A DNA stretch of 64,000 bases from Pseudomonas sp. ICMP 561 (GCF_002699985.1 NZ_LKBT01000056.1:186001-250000), one strand, 5' to 3'. Positions 15,192 to 25,001 are shown, numbered from the stretch's first letter. The notes: generated by a model not told the origin, from the letters alone. Translations and numbers: made by a program.

Positions 15192-16283
15192 ATGCTCAAC
15201 AGATTTCTTAAGCGAACCTTGGGTGCTGCAATATTGCTGGGTCTGGCACACGGCGCATCGGCAGAGGGCTTGACCCTGGAGAAGCCGGCGAAGATCGCCA
15301 TGGTCTATATCAGCCCACGCAATGATGGTGGCTGGACTCAGGCGTTCGATGAGTCGCGGGTCAAGCTGGAGAAGGAGCTGGGCACCAAAATCCAGTACGT
15401 GGAAAGCGTGCCGGAAAATGCTGCGGCCATTACCCCGGTGGTTGATCGACTGATTGCCCGGGGGGCGAACGTCATTATCGGCACCGCGTTTGGCTACTCC
15501 GATACCTTCCTCGATCTAGCGAAGAAGTACCCGAAGATCGCTTTCCTCAACGGCTCCGGCACGACCAATGCGCCAAATCTGGAATCCTTCTACGGCCGTA
15601 CTTACGAAAGTCAGTACCTGTGCGGCATGGCGGCGGGCGCAGCCTCGAAGACTGGCAAGCTGGGCTTTGTCGCCGCTAACCCGTTCGGTCAGGTCAACTG
15701 GACCGTCAACGCCTTTGCACTGGGCGCGCAGCAGATCAACCCGAATGCCACGGTCAACGTAATTTACACCGGCGCCTGGAATGACCCTGTCAAAGAGCGC
15801 GCGGCTGCCATGGCCCTGATCGATAACGGCGCCGACGTGATCGGCCAACACGTGGACAGTCCAACACCGCAAATCGTCGCCCAGGAGCGCGGCGTGCTGG
15901 GTACCGGCCACCACCGTGACTTGAGTGAGTTCGCCCCCAAGGCCACCGTTTGTTCTTCGGCCTGGGTCTGGGATCGCTTTCTGGCTCCTGAGCTGAAGAA
16001 AATTATTGCCGGTAACTGGGTGCCCGATCCAAAAGGCGCACTGCTGTCCATGGAGCAAGGCGGCACAGACATTACGCTGACAGCGGGCGAGCATATTTCT
16101 GCGGAGAACAAGCAAAAGATCGAGGCCGCTCGCGACGAGTTGATGAAGGGGCAGAGGATCATTTACAGCGGCCCGATGAGTGATCGCGATGGCAAGGAGC
16201 GAATCGCGGCGGGCAAGAGCATGCCTGATGCCGACTTGTGGAAGATGGACTGGTTCGTCAAAGGCGTGGCTTCTCAGCAATGA
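15192..16283 (+). CDS. BMP-family periplasmic nucleobase/nucleoside-binding protein
   Basis: A 363-residue protein with a signal peptide (MLNRFLKRTLGAAILLGLAH, cleavage likely after ASA) and the BMP/PnrA-like fold: IAMVYISPRNDGGWTQAFDE, GTAFGYSDTFLDLAKKYP, QYLCGMAAGAASKTGKLGFV and QHVDSPTPQIVAQERG. Family members bind nucleosides or purine-type bases for ABC import. First gene of a four-gene operon; its stop overlaps the ATPase start. The upstream RutR and sigma-54 signals suggest pyrimidine bases or nucleosides as cargo (inference). Confidence 0.88.
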   Translation: MLNRFLKRTLGAAILLGLAHGASAEGLTLEKPAKIAMVYISPRNDGGWTQAFDESRVKLEKELGTKIQYVESVPENAAAITPVVDRLIARGANVIIGTAFGYSDTFLDLAKKYPKIAFLNGSGTTNAPNLESFYGRTYESQYLCGMAAGAASKTGKLGFVAANPFGQVNWTVNAFALGAQQINPNATVNVIYTGAWNDPVKERAAAMALIDNGADVIGQHVDSPTPQIVAQERGVLGTGHHRDLSEFAPKATVCSSAWVWDRFLAPELKKIIAGNWVPDPKGALLSMEQGGTDITLTAGEHISAENKQKIEAARDELMKGQRIIYSGPMSDRDGKERIAAGKSMPDADLWKMDWFVKGVASQQ

Positions 16284-17794
16284 GTCAGGCGAACGCGATC
16301 CAGCTCACCGGCATCAGTAAATCCTTCGACGGTTTCAAGGCTTTGACTGACGCGCACTTCACCGGCAAATGGGGGGAAGTGCATGCGCTGCTTGGCGAAA
16401 ACGGTGCGGGCAAATCATCGCTGATGAACATCGCCGCCGGTTTGTATGCACCGGAGAGCGGGTCGCTGTTGATTGATGACAACCCGGTACGGCTCAGCGG
16501 CCCCAAGGACGCGAGCCGTTACCATATCGGTATGGTCCATCAGCATTTCAAGCTGGTGCGACCTTTCACTGTTGCGCAGAACATTCTGCTCGGCCTGCCC
16601 GATGCCGTGGGGCAGGGCAGCTACAGCAAACGTCTGCAAACACTTGAAAAGCAGATCAGCGCCAAGGCTCAGGAGCTGGGCTTTGCCATTGATCCGCGTC
16701 AGACCATCGAAAACCTTTCGATTGCCGAGCAGCAACGGGTGGAGATTCTCAAAGTGCTGTTGGCGGGTGCGCGGATCCTGATTCTCGACGAGCCCACCGC
16801 TGTGCTGACCGATCAGGAAGCCGAGCGCTTGCTGGCGACCGTGCAGTCCTTTGCACGGCAGGGCGCGGCGGTGATTCTGGTGACGCACAAAATGTCTGAC
16901 GTCAAACGCTATGCCGACCGGGTAACGGTGATGCGTGGCGGTCGAACCGTGGAAACCCTTGATCCGCAAAGCGTATCGGTCGAGCAATTGGTGCGCTTGA
17001 CGGTGGGTGAATCGCAGACCGTTGCCGAGCATCCGCAAGCCCCGGCGGGCGAGGCAAAACTTGTGGTGCGCAATCTGCGTTCTGTAGCGGGTCAGGGACC
17101 GTTGGCTGGCGTCGATATGACCCTGCATGCCGGGCAAATTTATGGCATTGCCGGGGTGGGTGGTAACGGCCAGAGTGAGTTGGCCAACGCCTTGATGGGC
17201 CTGCCTCAAGCGGTAGAGGGCGAAATGCTGCTGCAGGGTTTTGGCGATTTGTGCGGCGCATCTGCCGAGCAACGTCGGGACTTGCGCATTGCGTCGATTC
17301 CCGCCGACCGCTACGGCGCAGCGTTGGCAGGCTCGCTGTCGGTGGCCGAGAACTTTGCTATCGGGCAGATCCACAGCGGTCGTTACGGCTCTTTTTTTCG
17401 CCTGCGCAACAAGCGCATGGATGAGGATGCCAGCGCCGCCATCAGCGCTTTCGACGTGCAGGGCGTTCGCTCCCTGCAGCAGAAAGCCGCGCTGCTGTCC
17501 GGTGGTAATGCGCAAAAACTGGTAATCGCCCGGGAATTCAGCCGCGACCCGCAACTGGTGCTGGTACACAGTCCCAGTCGGGGGCTGGATGCCAAGGCGA
17601 CCGCTGCGGTGCACGGTCGTTTGCGGGCCGCGAGGGACGCGGGAGCGGCGGTGTTGGTGATCAGTGAAGACCTCGATGAGGTGCTGATGCTGGCCGACCG
17701 TATCGGAGTCATGAACAGCGGCCGGATCGTCGCAGAATTCGAACGCCCGGCGGATCGCCAGGCGATAGGCAAGGCCATGGTGAGTCATGACTGA
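16280..17794 (+). CDS. ABC transporter ATPase, double domain (nucleoside/sugar type)
   Basis: A 504-residue protein with two ATP-binding cassettes. The first has a complete Walker A (GENGAGKSS), signature-like LSIAEQQRVEIL and Walker B (ILILDEPTAVL). The second has a degenerate Walker A (GVGGNGQSE, no Lys) and a good signature LSGGNAQK, as is usual for RbsA/NupA-type ATPases. The ATG at 16280 overlaps the binding-protein stop by 4 nt; an upstream in-frame start at 16238 would lie inside that gene. It powers the two permeases that follow. Confidence 0.93.
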   Translation: MSQANAIQLTGISKSFDGFKALTDAHFTGKWGEVHALLGENGAGKSSLMNIAAGLYAPESGSLLIDDNPVRLSGPKDASRYHIGMVHQHFKLVRPFTVAQNILLGLPDAVGQGSYSKRLQTLEKQISAKAQELGFAIDPRQTIENLSIAEQQRVEILKVLLAGARILILDEPTAVLTDQEAERLLATVQSFARQGAAVILVTHKMSDVKRYADRVTVMRGGRTVETLDPQSVSVEQLVRLTVGESQTVAEHPQAPAGEAKLVVRNLRSVAGQGPLAGVDMTLHAGQIYGIAGVGGNGQSELANALMGLPQAVEGEMLLQGFGDLCGASAEQRRDLRIASIPADRYGAALAGSLSVAENFAIGQIHSGRYGSFFRLRNKRMDEDASAAISAFDVQGVRSLQQKAALLSGGNAQKLVIAREFSRDPQLVLVHSPSRGLDAKATAAVHGRLRAARDAGAAVLVISEDLDEVLMLADRIGVMNSGRIVAEFERPADRQAIGKAMVSHD

Positions 17795-18908
17795 AGTGAC
17801 ACTGCAATCCTCGACTCAAAAGCCTGCACGGCGTCAGCCACTGCTTTCGCGCCGCTATGCGCTGGAAATTCGTCAACAGTTGGCCTGGTACTGGCAAGCA
17901 TTGGTGATTGCCCTGGCATTGGTGGTTGGCCTGGCCATCTCGGCGGCAATTCTGGTGGGCGCAGGTGTTCCGGCAGAAGAACTGCTCAATGAGTTTGTCG
18001 TGCTGACCGTGCTGGACCCGCAGAACTTCAAAGCGGTGTTGTTTCAGGCGGCGCCAATGATTCTGGTGGGGCTGGCCGGGTGCATGGCGTTTCGTGCGCG
18101 ATTCTGGAACCTGGGGCTGGAAGGCCAGATGATCTGGGGCGGCATTGGCGCGACCGCTATCTCGTTGTTCGAAGTCGGCCCGCCGTCGATTCGGCTGCCG
18201 TTGATGTTGGCGGCGGCAATGATCTGCGGCGTGCTCTGGACCCTCGCGCCCGTGCTGCTCAAGCTACGCCTCAAGGTCAACGAAATTATCTCGACCCTGA
18301 TGCTCAACTACATCGCCGCCAATTTTCTTCTGCATCTGCTTTACGGCAACTGGAAAGACCCTCGTGACAACTTTCCATATTCCCCGGCATTCCGAAGCTT
18401 CGAGCGCTTGCCGGATCTGCTCGATGGCTACAACGCGGCGATTGTGCTGGCAATCATAGTCACTGTTTTCGCGCTGTGGTTTATCGGTATTTCCCGGGCG
18501 GGCCTGTACCTGCGTTTCGTTGATGCCAATCCGCGCGTGGCTGATGCCGTCGGCGTGCCGGTGCGCAAAATGATCATCGGCACGGTGCTGCTTTCCGGGG
18601 CACTGGCCGGGATTGCCGGATTTATCGTCACCGCCGGGCAGGAAGGCCGCCTGACTCAGTCGTTCTATCAGGGCTATGGGTTTTCCGGAATTCTGATTGC
18701 CTTCCTGGCGCGCAATAACCCTGTTGCGGCCACCATCGTCGCTTTATTGGTCGCGCTGTTATTCGTGGCCGGACGCAGTTTGCAGGTGTTCTACCAGATC
18801 CCGTTTTCCATGGTGCAGTTGATCCAGGCCATTCTGGTGATCTGTGTGGCCTCGTCAGACTTTTTCATTCGTCATCGCATGCGACTGATTCAAAGGGGAG
18901 AGCAGTGA
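17787..18908 (+). CDS. ABC transporter permease (nucleoside/sugar type), subunit 1
   Basis: A 373-residue membrane protein of the BPD_transp_2 family, with a cytoplasmic N-terminus and about eight to ten hydrophobic segments. FRARFWNLGLEGQMIWGGIG and LKVNEIISTLMLNYIAANF are the permease signature near the ATPase contact. It overlaps the ATPase gene by 8 nt. Pairs with the next permease. Confidence 0.92.
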   Translation: MTEVTLQSSTQKPARRQPLLSRRYALEIRQQLAWYWQALVIALALVVGLAISAAILVGAGVPAEELLNEFVVLTVLDPQNFKAVLFQAAPMILVGLAGCMAFRARFWNLGLEGQMIWGGIGATAISLFEVGPPSIRLPLMLAAAMICGVLWTLAPVLLKLRLKVNEIISTLMLNYIAANFLLHLLYGNWKDPRDNFPYSPAFRSFERLPDLLDGYNAAIVLAIIVTVFALWFIGISRAGLYLRFVDANPRVADAVGVPVRKMIIGTVLLSGALAGIAGFIVTAGQEGRLTQSFYQGYGFSGILIAFLARNNPVAATIVALLVALLFVAGRSLQVFYQIPFSMVQLIQAILVICVASSDFFIRHRMRLIQRGEQ

Positions 18909-19846
18909 TGGACATGATTGCCAACTGGCTGGGCAATTCCCCTGACTTTGCTGTGCCATTCGCACTGGCGGCGCTGGGCCTGATTCTGACCGAGCGTGCC
19001 GGGGTTCTAGCGCTGGGGGCCGAAGGCTTGATGCTGGTTGGCGCGCTGGCGGCGATCGGCGCCCAACTAAGCTTCAGCACGCCAATGATCTCGCTGATCA
19101 TGGCCATGCTCGCTGCCAGTGTGGTGTCGCTGTTGTTCGCGCTGATGGTGTTGGTGATGCGTATCAACCAGGTCATCGCCGGGCTTGCACTGGTGTTTTT
19201 CTGTCAGGGACTGACCGGATTGCTTGGCACCTTGCTTGAATGGACCAACCAACCTGTAACCGGGCTGGCCGCAGTGGCACTTTGGCCACTTTCCGGGTTG
19301 CCGCTTATCGGAAAGATTTTTGTACAAAACCCGCTGGTTTACCTGACTCCGCTTATTTTTCTGGGTGTCGTCTGGTTTCTTTATCGCAGTAATGCCGGCC
19401 TGCGCTTGCGAGCGGTTGGCGAAAATCCTCAGGCGGCGGATGCGGCGGGCATATCTGTTCTGGGTTACCGACTGGCTGCGATTCTGGCGGGCGCAGCGTT
19501 GATCGGCCTGGCAGGCGGCTATATTTCGGTGCTCAGCACCAAGATGTGGATCGCCGACATGACCGGCGGACGTGGCTGGATTGCGGTGTCGCTGGTGATT
19601 TTTGCCCGCTGGTCGCCTTGGCGCGCCCTTGCCGGTGCCATTCTTTTCGGCTGCATCGAGGCGCTGATCCCACAGTTGGCGTCCACCGGCATTCGCCTGC
19701 CGCAATACTTCGTGCTGATGACGCCTTATGCCGTCACGCTGATGGTCATGATCTGGGTGGCAATGGATAAAAACGCAAAGGCAGCGGGCTCAGGCAATCA
19801 GCCGGGAGCGTTGGGCGAAGCGTTCATTCGTGAGGAGCGACGCTGA
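18908..19846 (+). CDS. ABC transporter permease (nucleoside/sugar type), subunit 2
   Basis: A 312-residue inner-membrane protein, with LALGAEGLMLVGALAAIGAQ near the N-terminus, LRLRAVGENPQAADAAGISV in the coupling loop and GRGWIAVSLVIFARWSPWRA near the C-terminus, as in the partner permeases of BMP-type importers. The ATG at 18908 overlaps the previous stop by one nucleotide and has GGGGAG at good spacing; a GTG one codon earlier is possible. Last gene of the operon. Confidence 0.92.
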   Translation: MDMIANWLGNSPDFAVPFALAALGLILTERAGVLALGAEGLMLVGALAAIGAQLSFSTPMISLIMAMLAASVVSLLFALMVLVMRINQVIAGLALVFFCQGLTGLLGTLLEWTNQPVTGLAAVALWPLSGLPLIGKIFVQNPLVYLTPLIFLGVVWFLYRSNAGLRLRAVGENPQAADAAGISVLGYRLAAILAGAALIGLAGGYISVLSTKMWIADMTGGRGWIAVSLVIFARWSPWRALAGAILFGCIEALIPQLASTGIRLPQYFVLMTPYAVTLMVMIWVAMDKNAKAAGSGNQPGALGEAFIREERR

Positions 19847-19976
19847 GGCGGGCAGGGTGCGGCATCACAGGCAGTTGCCGGGCAGGGGACTGCCAACGTA
19901 GGATGCGCAACCGCCTGGCGTTTTGTGAAGGAGCTCACTTTTACGTCCGGACTCCGAACCATACGAGTACACATAC

Positions 19977-20468
19977 GTGACAGCCATCCAATTGACTGAT
20001 GCTGAAGTCGCAGCGATCGCCGAGGTCGAAGCGACTTCCAATATTTTGCGCCTGATGACGCGACTGACGTCGCTGCGTTTTGCGGCCATTGCCCGGGTCA
20101 CCGACCAGCGCTGGATTGCCTGCGCTGTCCACGATGAAATTCAGTTTGGCGTCACCCCAGGCGATGAGCTGGACGTCGAAGCGACCATCTGCAAGGAAAT
20201 TCGTCAGCATCACGCCGCCGTGGTGATTTCAAAAGTCAGTGAGGACCCGCGTTTCGTGAACCATCCTGTGCCCAAACAGTATGGTTTCGAAAGCTATGTG
20301 TCGTTGCCGATCATCCTGGCTGACGGGGCATTTTTCGGCACGCTTTGCGCCCTTGATCCATTGCCTGCCAGGCTGGATGATCCGGATTTGATTCAGACGC
20401 TGGAAATCTTTGCCCGCTTGATCGGCGTCACGCTCGACCTGCAGACGCGGGTTGCTGCGGCAGCGTAG
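19977..20468 (+). CDS. Stand-alone GAF domain protein
   Basis: A 163-residue single GAF domain: FAAIARVTDQRWIACAVHDE, EATICKEIRQHHAAVVI, GFESYVSLPIILADGAFFGT and LCALDPLPARL. In longer proteins this GAF type precedes histidine-kinase or diguanylate-cyclase modules; here the reading frame ends right after the domain. It starts at a GTG with weak initiation signals. It could bind a small ligand and act in trans, or be the remnant of a longer sensor. No operon partner is evident. Confidence 0.82.
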   Translation: MTAIQLTDAEVAAIAEVEATSNILRLMTRLTSLRFAAIARVTDQRWIACAVHDEIQFGVTPGDELDVEATICKEIRQHHAAVVISKVSEDPRFVNHPVPKQYGFESYVSLPIILADGAFFGTLCALDPLPARLDDPDLIQTLEIFARLIGVTLDLQTRVAAAA

Positions 20469-20698
20469 AAATATTTCGTAATAAATACCCGTACACCCGT
20501 CTATCCCCGCTATATCCCCGCAAAACACGATTTTGTGCCGGTAGCACCTGCTAACCGGCCGTCTGTCATTTGAAGCTTATTTTATCCAGTGCTGAAACGT
20601 TTATCATGGAGTGATGTCATTTTGATGTCGCGCAAAATGGATGCGCATCCAAGAGAGCAGGGCCGCCCTCATCAACCTCATCATTCCCGGACGGTTCC

Positions 20699-22597
20699 AT
20701 GCTCACAGCGATTAACACAACACTGGCGAATATCAGTGTCAAAGCAAAACTTTCACTAGGCTTCGCTCTGGTGCTGATCCTCACGTGTTTAATCGCTTTT
20801 ACCGGCTGGTCCGGTCTACAGTCGTTGACCGAGCGTGGCAACAAGGTGGCATCTATCGCCACGCTCAATGAGCAGGCGCGCGACCTGCGCATCGCCCGAC
20901 TGAGCTACATGCTCAACCCGGATGCCGAACGTGCCGCTGCGGTCACCAGCTACATCACCAAGCTGGAAAACCAGACCCGCGAGATGAAAACCTTTTTTGT
21001 TACCGGTGCCAGCCTTGGCCTGATTGGCGAAGTCAGTGACTCTGTGACGGTTTACAAAACCCATTTCAACGATTTCGTTCAGGCAACCCAAAGTCGTGAA
21101 GCGGCGCGCGGCTCGATCAGCGCTCAGGTTGATACGATGATCGCTGAGCTGGAAAAAATTCAGGATCAGGCGGGTGAGGCGGACCCTCAGGCCCGGGCCA
21201 TGACCGCGCAGAATCGCCTCATTCAACAGGCACGCTCTCACGCCCAGACTTACACCTACAGCACCAAGCCTGAATACCTGCAACCAGCACTCACCGCTGT
21301 GGATGCCGCACGGAACAACCTGAAAAACCTCAATCAGGCTTCACCTCAAGCCATTCAGGGCATTGATCAGGCGCTGGTCGCCTTTCGGGCTGCGATCGGG
21401 CAGTTCAGCGAAAGCGTGACCAAGGCCCAGCAGGCGCAGATTGCCTTGACGGATGACGTGACCCGCTTGCTGGAAGCCAGCAAGAAAATGACTGCCAATC
21501 AGATCGTGCTGCGCACCAACGACGTGAATGACGCCAATATGTTTCTGGCAGGCGCAACCATCGCCGCGTTGTTGTTCGGCATTCTGGCTGCCTGGGTTAT
21601 CACTCGTCTGATCGTCGGCCCGCTGATGGAAACCCTGCGCAACGCCGAGTTCGTCGCCAGCGGTGACCTGAGCCACAACATGGCGGTGACTCGCAAAGAC
21701 GAGCTGGGCCAGTTGCAAACCAGCATGCAGCGCATGACCGTGGGGCTGCGTGATCTGATTGGCGGTATCAGTGATGGCGTAGTGCAGATCGCCAGTGCTG
21801 CCGAGCAACTGTCGGCGGTGACTGAGCAAACCAGCGCGGGCGTTAATAGTCAGAAGGTGGAAACCGATCAGGTCGCCACGGCCATGAACGAAATGACCGC
21901 TACGGTGCAGGAAGTCGCCCGCAACGCCGAAGAAGCTTCCGAAGCCGCCATCAACGCCAGCCGCGAAGCGAAGCAGGGCGATGAAGTGGTGACCCAGGCC
22001 ATGCAACAGATTGGTCGACTGGCTGAAGAAGTGAGCCACTCCACCGTCGCCATGAACGATCTGAAAAGCGAAAGCGACAAGATCGGTAGCGTGCTGGACG
22101 TGATCAAGTCGGTGGCGCAGCAAACCAACCTGCTGGCTCTCAACGCTGCCATTGAAGCGGCACGTGCCGGTGAAGCCGGTCGTGGTTTTGCGGTGGTAGC
22201 CGACGAAGTCCGCAGCCTGGCGCAACGTACCCAAACCTCCACCGAAGAGATCGAAGGCCTGATCACCGGGTTGCACACTGGTACTCAGCGTGTTGCGACG
22301 ATTCTGGAAAACAGCCGCTCGCTGACCGACAGCAGCGTAGAGCTGACTCAACGTGCCGCTACCTCTCTGGTGAGCATCACACGTTCGGTTTCATCCATCG
22401 AGCTGATGAATCAGCAGATCGCCGCAGCAGCCGAACAGCAAACGGCCGTGGCCGACGAAATCAACCGCAGCGTGCTCAATGTCCGGGATATTTCCGAGCA
22501 GACCTCCGCCGCCAGTGAAGAGACTGCAGCGTCCAGCGTTGAGCTGGCGCGGTTGGGTGTGCACCTGCAAAGCATGGTGGGCAAGTTCAAGCTTTGA
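20699..22597 (+). CDS. Methyl-accepting chemotaxis protein with HBM-type sensor domain
   Basis: A 632-residue chemoreceptor. TM1 is at about 16-37, a long helical periplasmic domain at about 38-275, TM2 at about 279-306, then HAMP and a cytoplasmic signalling region with the conserved hairpin AQQTNLLALNAAIEAARAGE. The size and all-helical pattern of the sensor match the helical bimodular (HBM) class, whose studied members include Pseudomonas McpS (organic acids). The ligand cannot be assigned. Monocistronic, followed by a REP pair. Confidence 0.9.
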   Translation: MLTAINTTLANISVKAKLSLGFALVLILTCLIAFTGWSGLQSLTERGNKVASIATLNEQARDLRIARLSYMLNPDAERAAAVTSYITKLENQTREMKTFFVTGASLGLIGEVSDSVTVYKTHFNDFVQATQSREAARGSISAQVDTMIAELEKIQDQAGEADPQARAMTAQNRLIQQARSHAQTYTYSTKPEYLQPALTAVDAARNNLKNLNQASPQAIQGIDQALVAFRAAIGQFSESVTKAQQAQIALTDDVTRLLEASKKMTANQIVLRTNDVNDANMFLAGATIAALLFGILAAWVITRLIVGPLMETLRNAEFVASGDLSHNMAVTRKDELGQLQTSMQRMTVGLRDLIGGISDGVVQIASAAEQLSAVTEQTSAGVNSQKVETDQVATAMNEMTATVQEVARNAEEASEAAINASREAKQGDEVVTQAMQQIGRLAEEVSHSTVAMNDLKSESDKIGSVLDVIKSVAQQTNLLALNAAIEAARAGEAGRGFAVVADEVRSLAQRTQTSTEEIEGLITGLHTGTQRVATILENSRSLTDSSVELTQRAATSLVSITRSVSSIELMNQQIAAAAEQQTAVADEINRSVLNVRDISEQTSAASEETAASSVELARLGVHLQSMVGKFKL

Positions 22598-22617
22598 TGG
22601 GGAGGCTGTGCAGAGTT

Positions 22618-22707
22618 GTAGGACTGGCTTTAGCCGGGAGAGCGGTATTTCTGTCGAAGGAAATCCAGCGAATGTTCTGAAGTCCTCCCGGCTAAAGCCG
22701 GTCCTAC
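22618..22707. repeat. REP-like inverted pair (GTAGGACTGGCTTTAGCCGG type)
   Basis: Facing units directly after the chemoreceptor gene; the same type as 9693-9782 and 43577-43666. Confidence 0.8.
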
Positions 22708-22826
22708 AGGATCGCGATCCGCCGGGTTGCATTCAGACCAGCTGTGTAAATCGAACTATCCCCAAACGCTGCGGGTCGGTAATACAACGCCATTGTCTGG
22801 CGAAGTCACCTGCCCGGAGCACTACC

Positions 22827-23516
22827 ATGAAGCCTTATGTCATCTGCCACATGATGTCCTCCCTGGACGGCCACGCCCTGACTGATGGCTGGGAGCGGCC
22901 TTTCAAGAATGCCGCTGGCGATCTCTATGAGGAGCTGGCAAAGACGTTCAATTTCGATGCCTGGATCTGCGGCCGCGTGACCATGCAGGAAATCTCTCAC
23001 GGCGACGATTACCCTCGTGGGCTGGCCAAATCCCCGGTGCCACGTACCCATCATTTCGCTGACCGCAATGCAGAAACTTACGCCATCTCCATCGATCCAC
23101 ACGGCAAAGTAGCCTGGAAGAGCAACCAGGCGCTGGGTTCCCATGTGGTCGAAGTGGTCAGCGAATCCGTGGAAGACGATTACCTTGCGTATCTGCAATC
23201 CATCAATGTGTCCTACATTTTTGGCGGCAAGACTGACATCGACCTGAATAAAGTTGTCGACATCCTCGCCAGCGAACTGGGCCGCAAGCGTCTGATTGTC
23301 GAAGGCGGACCCCATGTCAGCGGCTCGTTCCTGAATGCCGGGCTGGTGGACGAAGTCAGCGTTTTGCTGCTGCCATTGATCGACGGCAGAGGCGAGCATC
23401 CAGCCTCCTTTGAGGTATCGACCGAGGCCTGGAAGCAACCGGCTTATCTGAAACTGGTGTCTGCCGAGGTTCAGGAAGAGGGCGGGGTCTGGTTGCGGTA
23501 CAAGATGCGGGCTTAA
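22827..23516 (+). CDS. RibD C-terminal / dihydrofolate reductase-like oxidoreductase
   Basis: A 229-residue protein with the RibD_C fold: MKPYVICHMMSSLDGHALTD, the GRVTMQEI nucleotide site, YIFGGKTDIDLNKVVDIL, and ELGRKRLIVEGGPHVSGSFL with the GG-P loop that binds NADPH. Family members reduce deaminated pyrimidine intermediates of riboflavin synthesis or unknown substrates. There is no deaminase domain and no other rib gene nearby, so its substrate is open. The start is the ATG at 22827 with GGAG upstream; the longer open frame before it crosses the REP. Confidence 0.85.
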   Translation: MKPYVICHMMSSLDGHALTDGWERPFKNAAGDLYEELAKTFNFDAWICGRVTMQEISHGDDYPRGLAKSPVPRTHHFADRNAETYAISIDPHGKVAWKSNQALGSHVVEVVSESVEDDYLAYLQSINVSYIFGGKTDIDLNKVVDILASELGRKRLIVEGGPHVSGSFLNAGLVDEVSVLLLPLIDGRGEHPASFEVSTEAWKQPAYLKLVSAEVQEEGGVWLRYKMRA

Positions 23517-23816
23517 AGGTCAGCTAAATTTCCCTGTAGGTGCTCGTGAGCTCCTACAGGTTTCTGGTTTGTAGTACAGATTTTGCATTGCCAATCAGAG
23601 GCACTTATGCCTCCCTGAATCCACTTCACAAAACCAGACAAAAGTTGTCCACGAAAAGTGGGGGTATGTCTGTGGATAACATTGCCAAAGCCATATGGGC
23701 TGCGGTTTTTGGCCAATGATCACGAAATGAACAGCCACAAAAATACTGATTTTCCCTTGATTTTCAGTTGCTTTGCGGTGCAGCGCGCTACATCGGGCCG
23801 TTCAAAGCGTCCCGGT
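23517..23816. other. Intergenic region with one hairpin
   Basis: The 300-bp gap between two convergent genes. It holds a hairpin at 23533-23560 (CCTGTAGG to CCTACAGG, followed by a weak T-tract) that may end transcription of the oxidoreductase gene. I see no gene in the rest. Confidence 0.5.
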
Positions 23817-25001
23817 TCAGTGGATATCCTCGAATGGCAGGCCCACATAATTTTCCGCGATGCTGCGACGGCCAGCGTCGGAACCAACGAAGTAATCCAG
23901 TTCGGTTTGTTGCAGACGCTGGCTGAACGAGTCGTTATCGGGAAAGCGATGCAGCATTGAGGTCATCCACCAGGAAAACCGCTCGGCTTTCCACACCCGA
24001 CGCAGGCAAATTTCCGAATAACGTTGCAACAGATCGGTGCGGCCCTCGCGATAAACCTTGAGCAGGATGCGATACAGCGTATTGACGTCGCTGGCCGCCA
24101 GGTTCAAACCCTTGGCCCCAGTGGGCGGTACGATATGCGCGGCGTCACCCAGCAGAAACAGTCGGCCATACTGCATCGGTTCAACCACGAAGCTGCGCAG
24201 CGGGGCGATGCTCTTTTCAATTGATGGGCCAGTGACCAGGCGATTGGCGACATCCGCGGGCAGACGGTGCTTGAGTTCATCCCAGAACCGCTCATCCGGC
24301 CAATTCTCGATCTTCTCCCCTGCGTCCACCTGGACGTAATACCGGGTACGTGTGGGCGAGCGCATGCTGCACAGGGCAAAACCGCGTTCGTGGCGAGCGT
24401 AGATCAGCTCTTCGCTGACGGGCGGGGTGTCCGCCAGTACGCCAAGCCAGCCAAACGGATAAACCCGTTCGAATACCTCGACTGCTTCAGCAGGGATCGA
24501 TTGCCGCGAGACGCCATGAAATCCGTCGCACCCGGCGATGTATTCACAATCCAGACGGATGCTCTGTCCCTCGTGCCCGAAGGTCAGATAAGGGGCATCG
24601 GTTTTCATATCATGAGGTACAACGTTGCTGGCATCGAAGAAACTGACGGCGCCCGCTGCGTCCCGCGCTTGCAGCAGGTCTCGGGTGACCTCAGTCTGGC
24701 CGTAGACCGTGACGTGCTTGCCCCCGGTCAGGCCATGCAGATCGATACGTTCGGTGCGCCCGTCGAAAGCCAGCTGGAAACCGTCATGGGGCAGGCCTTC
24801 GCTGTCCAGACGCTGGCTGACGCCAGCCTCGCGCAGGAGGTCGACGGTGCCTTGTTCAAGCACGCCAGCGCGGATTCGGGAGAGGATATGCTCGGGATTT
24901 TTGCGTTCGACGATGACGTTGTCGATACCGGCCCGCTGGAGCAATTGACCGAGTAAAAGGCCGGACGGCCCGCAGCCAATAATGGCGATCTGGGTTTTCA
25001 T
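23817..25001 (-). CDS. pobA: 4-hydroxybenzoate 3-monooxygenase (PHBH)
   Basis: A 394-residue flavoprotein closely matching Pseudomonas PHBH: the FAD dinucleotide motif GCGPSG (9-14), RIRAGVLEQGTVDLLREAGV, VTVYGQTEVTRDL, CDGFHGVSRQSIPAE and GDAAHIVPPTGAKGLNLAAS. It hydroxylates 4-hydroxybenzoate to protocatechuate with NADPH and oxygen, feeding the pca genes at 27248 onward. Divergent from its regulator pobR. Confidence 0.97.
   Translation of the reverse strand: MKTQIAIIGCGPSGLLLGQLLQRAGIDNVIVERKNPEHILSRIRAGVLEQGTVDLLREAGVSQRLDSEGLPHDGFQLAFDGRTERIDLHGLTGGKHVTVYGQTEVTRDLLQARDAAGAVSFFDASNVVPHDMKTDAPYLTFGHEGQSIRLDCEYIAGCDGFHGVSRQSIPAEAVEVFERVYPFGWLGVLADTPPVSEELIYARHERGFALCSMRSPTRTRYYVQVDAGEKIENWPDERFWDELKHRLPADVANRLVTGPSIEKSIAPLRSFVVEPMQYGRLFLLGDAAHIVPPTGAKGLNLAASDVNTLYRILLKVYREGRTDLLQRYSEICLRRVWKAERFSWWMTSMLHRFPDNDSFSQRLQQTELDYFVGSDAGRRSIAENYVGLPFEDIH

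Noticed and set aside
16415..17788. Antisense frame of 457 codons opposite the ABC ATPase gene
   Set aside because: His/Gln-rich low-quality translation typical of the reverse frame of GC-rich genes.
22479..22826. In-frame N-terminal extension of the RibD_C-like protein
   Set aside because: The extension runs back through a REP pair and into the chemoreceptor gene; the ATG at 22827 has a ribosome site and starts the fold.
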